From: Apostichopus japonicus
Lineage: Eukaryota > Echinodermata > Holothuroidea > Aspidochirotida > Stichopodidae
DNA: 64,000 bases
NCBI RefSeq assembly: GCF_037975245.1
Contig: NC_092583.1
Location: 4,623,264-4,687,263 of the forward strand
Direction: 5' to 3'
Below the pieces are notes generated by a model. The model ran no database searches, had not been told where the DNA came from, and saw only the letters and a program-made list of their open reading frames with translations. Shown here one piece after another: positions 37,326-49,600 of the stretch. The position numbers and the translations under genes are program-made. Each line of letters starts with the position of its first letter. Positions within the stretch are counted from its first letter, which is position 1.

Positions 37326-37862
37326 TCACTGGTAATACACACATATACACAGTTATAGAAAGAGAAAGGTATTGAAACATCAAATGGAGATTAGCCGACT
37401 ACATTATCATTCATATATACGTGAAATATAAACATAAGTAGCCCCGTTATTTTATAAACTTGGCAGGATTTTGACAACATTTATTTTCAGTGTTCTGGCA
37501 GTTAAAATCTTTGGGAGATAAAGATTTATTTTGCTATTTCTTGACTTAAGCTTTAAGATTAAAACATTTTATCATATTTTATTTTATGATGTTATTTCCT
37601 TTTAATGCTTCCCAAAGGTATTCTTATGCGTTGTTATTCATATTATCAGCTCGTAAATATTTATTAGCCAATAGCTTACAATCAATATTCATTGTCATCT
37701 ATGAATATTAAACAGCCAAAAAAAAATTTTTTTTTTTTAAATTTATTTATTTATTTAAGAATGTTTCTACTGATTTAGTTTTAAGGATGAAACAACCAGA
37801 TCACAATTCCTTCACAAATTTTCTTCCATTTATCTTGAGAAACCCTCTTACTTAAAGGTTAA

Positions 37863-38087
37863 CAGTATCGGCCCCTAAATATGCTAGAAAGTTGGATAAT
37901 GGTCACCCTTGCTTTAACTTCAAGATGTATTTTGATGCCACTATATAGGTATGGTAGTTAAGCACACTGAGATATTTAATTATCTAGTTTTGATAATTCT
38001 TATTGACTGGGATTAATTTGCATGATCATAGCCTCCAAGAAATGAAATTTTGCCCCAAAAAATGCCCAAATTTTAGGGCCGATACTG
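37863..38087. mobile_element. short inverted-repeat transposon
   Basis: It begins CAGTATCGGCCCCTAAA and ends TTTAGGGCCGATACTG, an inverted repeat with one extra C on the left. There is no coding frame, and no clear target-site duplication was found by eye. A fragment of a relative lies at 8361-8435. Confidence 0.65.
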
Positions 38088-38788
38088 ATGACCTATAAGA
38101 TTCCTTTCACCTTGTGGTAACTTGTAACCTTCCGTTTCGAATTTGATTTTGATTTAGTGATCGGTTCTAATATTTTTAGTTTACAGTAGATCAAACAGTT
38201 CTGGAATGTCTAAGTTTGCCAATTATTAATACCTTAATCTCTCTATAATTTATTTTGGAAAAAATCATCAAAAAACTATTTTCTTTGGATTTTCATCTTT
38301 CTTTTTTTATTTTTATTTTTTTGTATGTTGTATGGATGTATTCAAACATTATTGAACAATATTGTTATTGTTTGTTTTTTACAATGGCATACGTTAATTA
38401 ATATCTGATTTTTTCCTCCCTTCTTGTTATACCTTACGAGTTATTGAAATTTATTTGCAATGAAGTAATTTGCCAAATGGTAATTAGTGGTGGTTGGGCT
38501 AATTAACTTTAAAAAGTTTTATTTTATTCAAAAATTTTATTCAGAATCTGCGAAAGTGAGTACTTTATGCTTTAAAATAAAGGTAGCCTATCTCACCTAT
38601 TTTGGGCAACCATTTGGATTAATTTACAGTTCTATATACAAAGGGTATCCATGAGTCATTGTACCAGACACTAGTCAGCTTCCAACCCTACAGTCTCATT
38701 GAGGAGGGTGATGTCATATCTGTCCTAATGCGCGTGGTCCGTTCTGTGTTACGCAACTCTGAATGAAAAGTTACACGATGGCGTTAAA

Positions 38789-39142
38789 GGTGTGAAGACT
38801 CGGGCACAAAGAAACGTCTCATACCGGTAATCTGACCTAGTTTCAAATGAGGTGTAACAGAAGTGTTAGACACCACCATCGATCCCAGAAAATACGCACA
38901 CAGCTTGCTACCGTCGGTAGTTAGACACTAGTGTTCAGTCAATACAGTCAGCTACGGTCAATACCCACAACACAGTGTACATAGCAGCGATGGACATCTC
39001 AGGTCTAGATAAAAGATAACAAGGTATCACGTTTCATTACTGTCTGCATTTTGTAGCGACAAGAAGAAAACGTCATTTGCAAGCAATGGAAAGTCAACTT
39101 TTTCAGAGCGCAGCACGCAGTTTGGGGCGAGTCTTCAATGCC
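38789..39142 (+). mobile_element. unclassified MITE, copy A
   Basis: It aligns by eye along its whole length with the reverse complement of 53663-54022. Shared blocks include CGGTAATCTGACCTAGTTTC, AGCTTGCTACCGTCGGTA and GATAACAAGGTATCACGTTT. The ends form an imperfect inverted repeat around GAAGACTCG (GTGTGAAGACTCG left, CGAGTCTTCAATG right). There is no coding frame, and family assignment is unknown. Confidence 0.75.
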
Positions 39143-39420
39143 AGGGCACACTGGTTGATTGACTAGACCAAGGTTCCAATTGTGCAGTTTGACCGAACGA
39201 AAAAGAGTGCTTTAAGACAGCACAAATTCAGGTGGTTAAAACAGTTAGTTTTGACTTGAAACTCTGCATATATGTTTCACTAGATCTCTTCTTTGATAGG
39301 TACATACAAAGTTGTGTTTGCTAGTTGTGATCAACTGAAGGTACTGCTATGCTGTGCTGTCAGAGAACACGACGACTTGTCTCCCGGAAATTAAGAAGAC
39401 TAATGTGACAATACCTTCTA

Positions 39421-39815
39421 TTTGAATTGAATTGAGATGAATTTGAATTTATTGTCCACAATCGGAAATTCGGCTTACACAGGTCGTAAACGAAAAAAGA
39501 AAAGAAAAAAAGAAAAGCAATAGTATAAGTATCAATAGACTGCGATACACATACAGTAATACAAACATATATACAGCAAGTCCTACAAATAAGAAACTTA
39601 TCTTCTCACTTGTGACTTAAATATATGGATGGAGTTAGGCACAAATGAGTATCTGTAGCGGCCCCTAAGTGTATGAGGTGGGCATAAACGCAGTCCAGAG
39701 CGGTTGTAATTACAGTGCTGAAACAAGGGGTGTGTTGGGTCTTGCATGATTTGTTTCAATTTATTGCAGACCCTCTCATGATATTTGATTCTGAGCATGG
39801 CCGGAGAACCCCATA
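39421..39815 (-). pseudogene. 5'-truncated LINE fragment (RT C-terminus and 3' end)
   Basis: A minus-strand frame at 39798-39598 encodes YHERVCNKLKQIMQDPTHPL and then RLCPPHTLRGRYRYSFVPNS. This corresponds to the C-terminal HPL...RYPSSF region of the full LINE at 15532-18839 but belongs to a different lineage. The 3' end on the minus strand is ATTCATCTCAATTCAATTC, a microsatellite-like LINE tail. 5' truncation is the usual outcome of LINE insertion. Confidence 0.72.
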
Positions 39816-41591
39816 GGTGTTTGTCTTTTGTGTTTGATCAAACCATCATACAGTGGCTGTAGCGTTTTGATGACCCTTGATCCTTATGGGTTATTTAGTC
39901 TTATCTTTATATAGTCTTAGTGGGTTATCAGCATTATTAGGCCAAAACTTTTGTCTGCTGAAAACTGCTGAAATTTTTGTTTAATATGCTTAACTAGAGA
40001 TTTTGATAATTTCAAGATTGATCTAAAAGTATTCCCAGACATTTAAGTGTGTTTTAATTTGAAATGAAATGTTTCAGAGAAGGACAAATGCTTGTTGAGG
40101 TCTCAGGATTAGTAACAGTTGTTTAGCTGTCTAGCAGATATGGGTGGTGGGTGGGGTGCGGGGGTGGGGGGTTGGCAATGCTGATAACTTTTGACTGCTT
40201 ATTCATATTTAATCAGCAGTTGTGACATTGGAAACAAAAATAGAAGCTTTTTTGGAAAACTTGGAACCAAGAGAGGATTGAGCAGGGAAAAATTAATAAA
40301 AGAAGATTTGAACATGGATCTCCTCTGCTTCTGGAAATGGATTTAATTTGTTTGATTATGCTATGAAAAAAATGGGTAACCATGGTAAATTGATTACATA
40401 TGTTTCATATTTGTTTTGAATATTGCGGCAGTTTTAACATAATATATTTATTTAGTACCATGCATAAATTCTGTAACTTGTCTTTAGGGAATGGATTGAA
40501 TCAAAGAATATGTTGGTGTGATTTAATCTTCCTTTTGACAAAATTTCAAGAAATTTATTTGTTTTTGATCCAAGCTGTGTGTGTTCAGAAATGTTTAACA
40601 AAACAGAGAGACACATTTATGAATGTATTCAGGGTGTTTATATTGAAAAATTAAATAATATTGAATTAGTTTTTTTCTGTTATTATTATTATTTCTAAAT
40701 ATGATTGATATTTATAGATTATTTTTGCCTGACTTGCTTTTTATTTGTAAATATTAGTTTGCAGTGTCTTGAAATAGCTTACATTATTTTTGCTTTCTAT
40801 ATTATGAAGAGACTAATTTTTTTTTCATTTTTCTGTATTACAGGCAGTTTGAGCAAAAAGGCTTATAGAACTGAATGGGTTGAAACAATAACAGCTTTCA
40901 TTGTTTTAGTTAATATTAATTTTTAATTTGAAACAATATTTTAAAGAAGCAGTGGTGATCAAAACCGATCAAAATTTTGAAGATACCCAGAAATGTATAA
41001 TTTTTGAAATTTGAACATTTTTATACAGTTGTCAACAAATTTCGAAAAATTTAATGAAAAATGTTTGAAAATAATCTGTGATTAAGAAGGAACAGTTTCT
41101 TCATTTACTTGATATTAATTTAAAGTTGAGGTGACCTCAATGGTTACCTTCATTGCCAATGTTGACATCAAAGGTTAGCCGTGTGCGACCCAAAAGTTCC
41201 CTACGGTTTTTGGAGCTTCCGACTCAACCTTCTTGGTGAATTTCCGGTGAATTAAGTTTGTTTGTTTTAACATCGAGTCCATTGTCAGCTAGACTGTCAT
41301 GTGTCCTGAGCTACAATTCTGAGCGACGGGGTCTGTTGGCTCATGGAATATCTGGGATCGTTGGCTTAAAACGTTTTTGCAATGCTGATTTAAAGGGAGG
41401 GTGGAATTTTGGAGACAACCTAAGAAGGCCAAAGGAATAAAGGAAGTTGAGAAGAGAAGAGACGTTACAAGTGAGCAAAAGCATAGACAACCTAGTGAAA
41501 CATGCCTTTGACACATGATGAAACATTGTAATGTACTTCACACTTGTGTACTCGACTGTGTTATTCTGTGTTTGCAGTTTTGCTGTATGGT

Positions 41592-42115
41592 ACTGCACTG
41601 TACTCTGTTACACTATCTTATGTTGTATTATGGTATGCTTACAGTATTCATAACCACACTATAACTACTGTAACGGTTCTATGTACAAGAATACACTACA
41701 CTTCTATGCTATTCTACTATACTATATTGTGGTACATTATTTTATATTACACTATGTTATACTATACTATACTATGTTATACCATTTTATATTATACTAT
41801 GGTATACTATACTATGTTATACTATTTTATATTATACTATGGTATATACTATACTACGTTATACCATTTTATATTATACTATGGTATATACTATTTTATG
41901 TTATACTATTTTATGTTATACCATTTTATATTATACTATGCTATACTTTACTATGTTATACTTTGCTATACTATACTGTTATACTATACTACACTATACT
42001 AGTGTATACTGTTGTATACTATAGCATATTGAGGTATATTATACTAAAACATACTATGCTTTTGTATAGTATACTATACTGTACAATACTTAAGTGTGGT
42101 ACAGTATATTATACT
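41592..42115. repeat. degenerate five-base (TATAC/TACTA) array
   Basis: About 500 bases made of TACTATACTATGTTATACCA-like runs. A higher-order phrase of the type TTTTATATTATACTATGGTA occurs several times. Long open frames rich in Tyr, Leu and Ile here are artefacts of the repeat. Confidence 0.85.
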
Positions 42116-43261
42116 GCAGTTGTCTTTGAACTGAATGTGTATCAGGGTACAATGAAAATTGATTGAATATCATAAAATATAAGCTTTTCATTCAAGTGGG
42201 GGAGGGAGGGGTGGGGATTGGGTGAATGGAAGGTAGGAGGAAATCAAACTAGGGACATGAATTAATGTGATCTGCTTTCTTTTCCTTTTGTGGTAAATTA
42301 TGCAAATTAAAAAGTTTAGGAAACTGACGAAAAAGTTCCTCACAAAAGGAAATCATAAGCCATTTTCATCCTTTTCTCTCAAGATATTAGCATTTTCATA
42401 AGCACACTTTGAACAGTAAACACATATTTTCATAAATGTAACAAAGGGTTAAAACAGATGGATTGAATATTTGTAACCTAAATGTTAAATATACAATACA
42501 TTTGTTCCAATTAATGGCAATACACACACAAAAAGTGCAAGCATTTTAAAACAATTGCCTTTTATAACGTCAGACAATTTCTACAGCATTCAGTGTTATT
42601 AAAAAGGCTATGTCCTTGTATTACATACTTACATCATTATGTTGTTTTATTTGTTTTAATTTTCTATGTACGGCTGTTTACAAATATTTTGGAAATCATA
42701 TTGAATATTGTCAATTCCATTTCTTCACTTTTTATAAGATGGAAAAACTACTTTAATTGTTATTCAGAACATTATAGTTCCATTTCTTTGTAACTTTACA
42801 GTAACATTATAGTCTACGATATTTTATGAATTGTAACTTGTATCCATACGCATTTGCCTGGTTCGGGGGCCTATGGGACAAAGAATGTATCCCTTGTGGA
42901 CGATAAAGGCAGAAGAAAACTCTGAAGTGAAGTTAAGTGCTTGTGGACGTTCTGCATACCCTGGTTGGGCCTGCTAGATAAGTTTTGTTCCAATACTGAC
43001 AGATGAAAATGAAAAAGTCTTTTCGTAGTGAATATATTCTTGACATGTATTAAGGTACTTTTCTCAGATATTTCTCAATTAGATACCAAGTCCTCTCATT
43101 TGCTAACGGAATATGAATATTCAAGATTTAATACTTCAAATACTATCAGGGCAACAGACATCCAAGTCATGATGTTAAAAGTACAAATCACAGGTTTTTC
43201 TCTTCCTTAATTCTTCTCTCGCACAAACCTACAGAGAATATATTTACCATTTATACCTTCT

Positions 43262-44385
43262 ATAAGGCAGCGTATGTTAGACCACCTGTATTGGCCCTCT
43301 ATATATACCACCTATGCAGGCCCTCTATAAATTCCACCTGTGTAAACCCTCTATAAATTCCACCTGTGTAGAACCTCTATATATGTGGCCTTTGCAGGAC
43401 CTCTATGTATGCCACCTATGTAGACCCTCTGTATAAACTGCCTATGAAGGCCCTCTATAAATTCCGCCTGTGTAGACCCTCCATATATGTGGCCTATGTA
43501 GGCCCTCAATATATGCGGCATATGTAAGCCCTCTACATAAACAGCCTATGTAGGCCTCTATGTATACCACCTATGTATATATACCGCCTATGCAGGCCCT
43601 CTATATATGCAGCCTATGCAGGCCCTCTATATATTCCACCTATATAGACCATCTGGATTACCGCCTATGCAGGCCCTCTATATATGCTGCCTATGCAAGC
43701 CCTCTATATATTCCACCTATGTAGACCCTCTGTATATGCTGCCTATGCATGCCCTCTATATATACCACCCATGTAGGCCCTCTATATATGTGGCCTATGC
43801 AGGCCCTCTATTTATGCCCCCTGTGTAGACCCTCTATATATATATATTGCCTGTTTAGGCCCTCTATATAAAGCCTGTGTAGGCCCTCTATATATGCCCC
43901 CTGTGTAGGCCCTCTATATATGCCCCCTGTGTAGGCCCTCTATGAATGCTGCCTATGTAGGCCCTCTATATAAACAGCCTATGTAGACCCTCTATATATG
44001 CTGCCTATGCACCCCTCTGTATATGCTGCCTATGTAGACCCTCTACATATACTGTCTATATGGCCCTCTATATATGCGGCCTATGCAGGCCCTCTGTATA
44101 TGCTACCAATGTAGGCCCTCTATATATGCAGCATATGCAGGCCCTCTATATATGTGGCCTATGTAGGCCATCTATATACGGCCTATGCAGAACCTCTATA
44201 TATGCTACCTATGTAGACCCTCTATATAAACTACCTATGTAGGCCCTCTAAATATGCTGCCAATGTAGGCCCTCTATATATACAGCATATGCAGGCCCCT
44301 CTATATATGTGGCCTATGCATGCCCTCTGTATAAACGGCCTATGCAGGCCCTCTATATATGCCACCTATGTAGGCCCATATAGGT
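43262..44385. repeat. 26-bp minisatellite
   Basis: About forty diverged copies of a unit near GGCCCTCTATATATGCNGCC followed by TATGYA. Variants alternate CCACC, GCTGCC, GTGGCC and ACAGCC in the middle, with some copies shortened. Open frames here repeat the same peptide and are not genes. Confidence 0.9.
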
Positions 44386-46229
44386 TCCAAAATTAAGATT
44401 GAGTCAACCATTTAGAACTTCTTTTCCTAATCTACTTTGAAATATGTTCTGGAAGAAATATTTTATTTGATTATTAGAGCATAGGTCAAAAATGGTCAGG
44501 AACTTCATCACTTTAACTGACTATTCAGTTTGAAAATTAATAATGTCATTAGTTATTAACATAAAATTCAACTTATATAAAGAATAAAGAGTGTGAATCT
44601 CAAGTAATCAAAGATACAAAATTTGATAAACTACTCAAACAAATATTCGTACTTGAAAAACCAACATTAGTGTCAGTGATGAAGATGACACTTTATCAAA
44701 GTCTTCTAATTAAGTTTATTTCTGGAGTCAGACACAATTTTTTTGATTATTTTTTGGGGGGAATGAGATGAAAGTGTTATTTCAAGTATAATTTAAGGTA
44801 AACAGATATTTTTTATTATTGGTGCTACATGATTTTTTTTCTTTGGACTTTTTACTTTTCATGGAAAGATGTATTATGTCAAGATATTGTAAAGACATGA
44901 ATTAAATGAAGGATTTAACGAGTCCATACAAAGTTCTTTCTCCGTGTTTTATGTTTTTATTTTTATTTTATTTTTTGTTAAACTTTCTAAGCCAGCTTAT
45001 TAAAAATGGACCTTTTCTCATCTCTAAATATTCCATCATATTGAAGATATGTCTCTATGCAACTCTTCACGACGCTGTGTTGTAGGGTATTCCCCCAACC
45101 CATCAGGGCAGTGTGTGGACTACTTCTAGGACTCGTGCACCGTCAGCCCTCCTTTTGTAAATCTTAAACTATTGTTATCATTTCTAATAGTCACTTTTGG
45201 TATTCCAACCACCCCCTTTCCCCACCTGAAGAATATAAACTTGGAACCATGGAAAGGGGGCATGGGGTGTTCATCCACTTGAAGAGTGTAAAACATCTGA
45301 AGACACTTGATGTGATGATAAGAAAGCCAAGTTATTCTTCCCATGAAAATTGGGAAACCCTTCCACTTCCGTGCCCCCCAACCCCTCCCCCTACCCCCCC
45401 CCCCCCACTCTGTGTCTCTCCCTCTTTCTATCATTGCAATTAAGGTAGCATATGCCATTAAAAGCCCCATTGACTTACACACTAAATCACAAAAGTAATG
45501 TGGTCTCTAAGTCTAGATAGAAGTTTTCACTAGCTTAACGCTACCCATCACCGGATAGCTGACAATTTTGCCTTTCATGGCACCATCAATTTTCCGTATC
45601 ATGACCGTGTAGATTTTTGCTATCCGAGCCGAAAGTTTTCGTCACTTGTAAACAAACCTCTTCACTCAGTGGTAAACAATTTTCCTACGCTGCTCCTGGG
45701 AGGCCTAAAGGGGTCTAAAATTGCCTCAATTGACTCAAATTATCTCACCACATTTACTTCCATTCATGCTCTTCAACATGCAAGCCACAAAAAAACGAGA
45801 TCATGATTGATAATAGGTCACAAAAGATGTTCTCCTGCTGCTTTTGGCACTTTTCCTGAAACAGAAGAATAATCAAGCTGATGGATATAGACTCTAATAG
45901 GAGTATGCCACCTAAAGTCTCTTCTGTTGCATGCGCTTCAGCAGAATGCTGACGTTTGTATGTTTATGTACATGATTCGACCTGTTTCTACACTGCTTAA
46001 CGCATATAAGTAATTACAAAATTACATTTGATATTGTTAAATTAAGTCCACAAAAGGTGTTTCAAACTACAAGAAAATATCATATTTCAGAAATGAAAAG
46101 TATGCCAAATATACCCGTTCTTATCTCCCATAGGGTAAACTGCATCATTTGCTCTCGCAAAGCTGATGGTTAAAAAGAACAAGCATGCGCAATCAACCTG
46201 CATTGAACAAATGGTTATTCTGATGTGCT

Positions 46230-46513
46230 GAGCACTACTACTGTATGTGCTGATGTGCCGTCCGTACCCGAGAGTTGTAACGATATGTATAGTAAACTTT
46301 AATGGCGCCCTCTGTTTTGTAGTCTGTAGGCCGATCCGTCTGCGTCACAATGCGTTGCTGCGCCCGACGTGAACTACGAGCTACATTGTTTTCCGTACAC
46401 ACAAATGTATATGTACGGATACGTCGTATAGTAATACATTCCTTACTGTGAAGGTATACAGACGGCGAGCCAGGATTGAAGCAGGGAACGGATAGCGCGG
46501 CGCAAGTAATATC
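46230..46513 (+). promoter_or_regulatory. likely promoter/5' UTR of the coiled-coil gene
   Basis: Relative to the AT-rich surroundings this stretch is CpG-rich (GCGCCCGACGTGAACTACG, TACGGATACGTCG, GATAGCGCGGCGC) and sits immediately before the start codon of gene 2. No TATA box is evident at a good distance. An antisense open frame here looks like composition only. Confidence 0.4.
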
Positions 46514-46627
46514 ATGGGTTGCCAACATTCGAAATGTCAGGTCAGGAGAGAGGAAAGAGGCTCAGGGAGCGTCAGAGACAGAAAGGGAAACTTTTGGAAC
46601 TGGATCGGGAGGAAGCGACGTGCAATG
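46514..46627 (+). CDS. coiled-coil gene exon 1 (start)
   Basis: 38 codons from ATG to GTGAGT. It encodes MGCQHSKCQVRREERGSGSV and then a basic/aromatic stretch (NFWNWIGRKRRAM). The frame was chosen because only it continues into exon 2. The basic cluster after the MGC motif would favour inner-leaflet membrane binding. Confidence 0.75.
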
Positions 46628-49600
46628 GTGAGTCGGAATTATAGCTTTGACCAAATGCGTAGTAAGGCCTATGTATAGTGTATATGTTCTGTCTTATGGG
46701 TACACCGTACAATTAATATCATCCCACGGCGCTCCCTCGTAACGATCCCGCCCATGTATTTCATCGACTGCATTTTATTGCAATTTATTTGTCTTCCCTT
46801 TTAGTAATAAAATGGCTCTTTTTATGTCAATAATGTGTCCGTTTAACCATGTAGCCAATTTTAAATAACCCCTAACTTGTCCTGAGTCGGGAAAACGTCT
46901 GACGTCATCTATTTTAGTTCAACGGTGGGCATATGTTCCTAGGATAAGTCATTCGACTAAAATGTAAACTGCTTTTTCAATTTCCAATTAAAATGTTTTA
47001 GTTCAACTTAATCCTCCATATAAATCGTAATTCTGAAGCTGAACCCGCTGAGCTCGTACGTTAACTCATGATAAATACGGTGTACGGGTTTTCCCTCAAA
47101 GAATACGTTTTTTTTATGTTGAAAATAATCCATTGTAATAATAATTATGCGTAGAAAAGAAACACTGTGATAAGAGAACAATCATAAATTTAAACGAGCA
47201 ATAACCATACTAGTGAATGATACATAGATGAATTACAATGTTGTTGCAATTGACAGTTCGCGGTAAACTTACAGCAAGTTTAAATTTATACCATTTATCT
47301 CAATGGGAATTAACTGTGTGATATAGCTTGGCGCGTGCCATGCATATCGGAAATGTTCATATATGTGATGACATTGGTACGTGTGTGTTCACAAGCTCTT
47401 CGTTCAGTTAGAAAAATAGTACACGAACAAATTAAAACTTTAATATAGCCATTAATAACCGAGAATTTTGTTTGAACTTGAGGACTTTGCAATACAGTAG
47501 GATGTTAAGGTAAGTTATAAAATATGTGACAATTACTTATCGATTCCTTGACCAATGAAAAAAGTTCGTTGCACATCAATCTTATGACGTACTTAGCCGA
47601 GTCTAACATAAGGCTTAGTTCTACAGTAATGTTAACAGAGGCCTAACTACAGTCGTAGTGTACATGACAATGTGGCCTTGACGATGTCCATTTTACTTTC
47701 TTTAGACAAAATAGGTGTTATATAAATGTTAATGATTCTTTCACATGCTTCTTACGTTGCTTTTCAGTTTCTTTGCGTTCATGAATTTCAAATTGAGCAT
47801 TGCCTATAATTATTTCAATTTTCAAATTCCCGAGGTGCCCAAAGTTTTTATTTGTTAGCCTAACAAAGTAACAGTTAGGCCTAAGTTCGATCTAGTAGAT
47901 CTAGCATGTACATGCATTATGTGTAAATTAACTTAAACAAGTATTTTGTTGCCTATGAACTTTCATAAACATTTTCATAAATTTAAATTCACAAATTCCC
48001 TTCCGAAATACATACCAGTTTGGGATGTTCATTCTTATATTGTTATTAATTAAATGTCACACCATTGTTTTGTGCTGTAAGAATATTTGAATTAACATGA
48101 CAGCCATGTTAATTCATTTGGGAGAGCCCTATATGCAGCTGTTGTTTTTATATGAACAGGATAGAGAATTTTATGAGAAATATGGAGATGTGTATATGGG
48201 TGGTGTGAAAAGTTCTAAGATTTCAAGATTTGTGAAAAATGTGAAAATCGTTTGAAACATGAGAAAGTTTGACCTAGTTTTGCGAATAAATCAAGGAATA
48301 TTCTTCATTTGTGTACAAATAAATAGCTTTACTTTGGTGGAACAGACTGAGGGAAGGGGAGTTGCATGTGCATAGGCCAAACAGTGGCCAAGCCCCTCTC
48401 CCAGTTAGTATGTTTGGAAAAAGGCCCTTGCAGAAAATCTGATCATGGAAGAAGAGGGAAGGTTCTTAGTGTGTCCCTGAAATTGGTGTTCATTAAGTTG
48501 TGTTGGTGTAATTTATGTAGAATAAGATCATTGGTTTGCCAGAGACTGTATTGGTGTCAGAACATCCTCAAACTATCTTTTATGTCAGTTCAATGGTGGT
48601 TGTAACTTTCCAGTTACTCAAATAAAAAACGGTTTAACCACTCACGAAACCTGCCTTCGTAACTGAATCTACTTTTTCATGATTTTTGCATACTACTTCA
48701 CTATAGCCCTCTCCCTCCCTGTCCTTCTCTCCCAATCCAGAAAACCTCAAAAAGGTTGGTATTTGACATGTAAGTATGTATGTAACTATGGACTTATACA
48801 TTTAGTTACACATGATCACTGTATACAGTTGGTGCAGCATCCCTCACTGTTCATCCAGATTTTCTACATAACCAGGATTAAGTTATGACACCCTGCTTAA
48901 GAGTTATTCCAACTTGTCGTTTCATTTCGATAGCAACAGACACATTAACAATATGGAATAAGTCTCACTAAAGCAGTTTTTTATTTCTGCATTCATTCAT
49001 ACAGGTTCAAATCCTGAAATCATCAGATGTTGATGACGTTTCAGCGACCACTTACTCCGAGCTGCTCACACTTGATAAGCAAGGCCGTGCGAAAACAAAG
49101 ACATCTTTTGCTCGAAGAGCAGACGACAGGCATGTTGCTGGTAACCCTGGTAACCAAGCACAGGAAACAGTTGAGAGAGGACAGAGACTGCAGCAAGGTG
49201 AGTTCCCTTTTGTTTGTATGTATGTATGTCTGTATTTTAGATCCTCCTGCAAGCAGGAACTCGCGAAGAAGCCATCATTGGCTTGTCAAGCTGCAAGCTG
49301 ACCGAAGTCAGTCTCTTAGATTTATATTTAAAGACCATGATTATGAATTGTCAATTGTCAACCACTCTGTAACTGGACGACATACATTAACCTTGGAGTG
49401 ACTCGAACTCGGGACCTTATGATTGAAAGGCACCGGCCTTAACCACTGAGCTAACCACTGAGCCTTTTAAGTAAAGTATTTGACCAGAGATATATCCAGG
49501 TTAAAAATTATGAATTTCAATTTGTAAGTAATTATTAAATGATTTCAAGAAAATTTTCCTGATTTTTGAAAAACTCATAAAACATGATATCCTCAATGAG

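Larger units (their letters stand above)
36920..46513. other. intergenic region between catulin and gene 2
   Basis: It holds the catulin 3' UTR, an inverted-repeat element (37863-38087), transposon copy A (38789-39142), a LINE tail (39421-39815), a five-base degenerate array (41592-42115) and a 26-bp minisatellite (43262-44385). A CpG-richer stretch before gene 2 (about 46230-46510) is a likely promoter area. No coding gene was recognised. Confidence 0.6.

Noticed and set aside
41544-42166. Open frames of 152 and 161 residues rich in Tyr, Leu and Ile
   Set aside because: They follow entirely from the five-base repeat and show no protein features beyond it.
43607-44242. Repetitive frames with peptide PLYMLPMQALYIC
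   Set aside because: They are translations of the 26-bp minisatellite.
45126-45482. 118-residue minus-strand frame rich in Gly and Arg
   Set aside because: It arises largely from a C-run and C-rich low-complexity sequence.
46238-46528. Antisense 96-residue frame over the start of the coiled-coil gene
   Set aside because: It overlaps a CpG-richer promoter area and has no motif or splice support.
46534-46627. Alternative start MSGQERGKRLRERQRQKGK for the coiled-coil gene
   Set aside because: It leaves exon 1 in phase 1 and meets a stop (TGA) early in exon 2. The MGCQHSKC frame joins exon 2 in phase and stays open.
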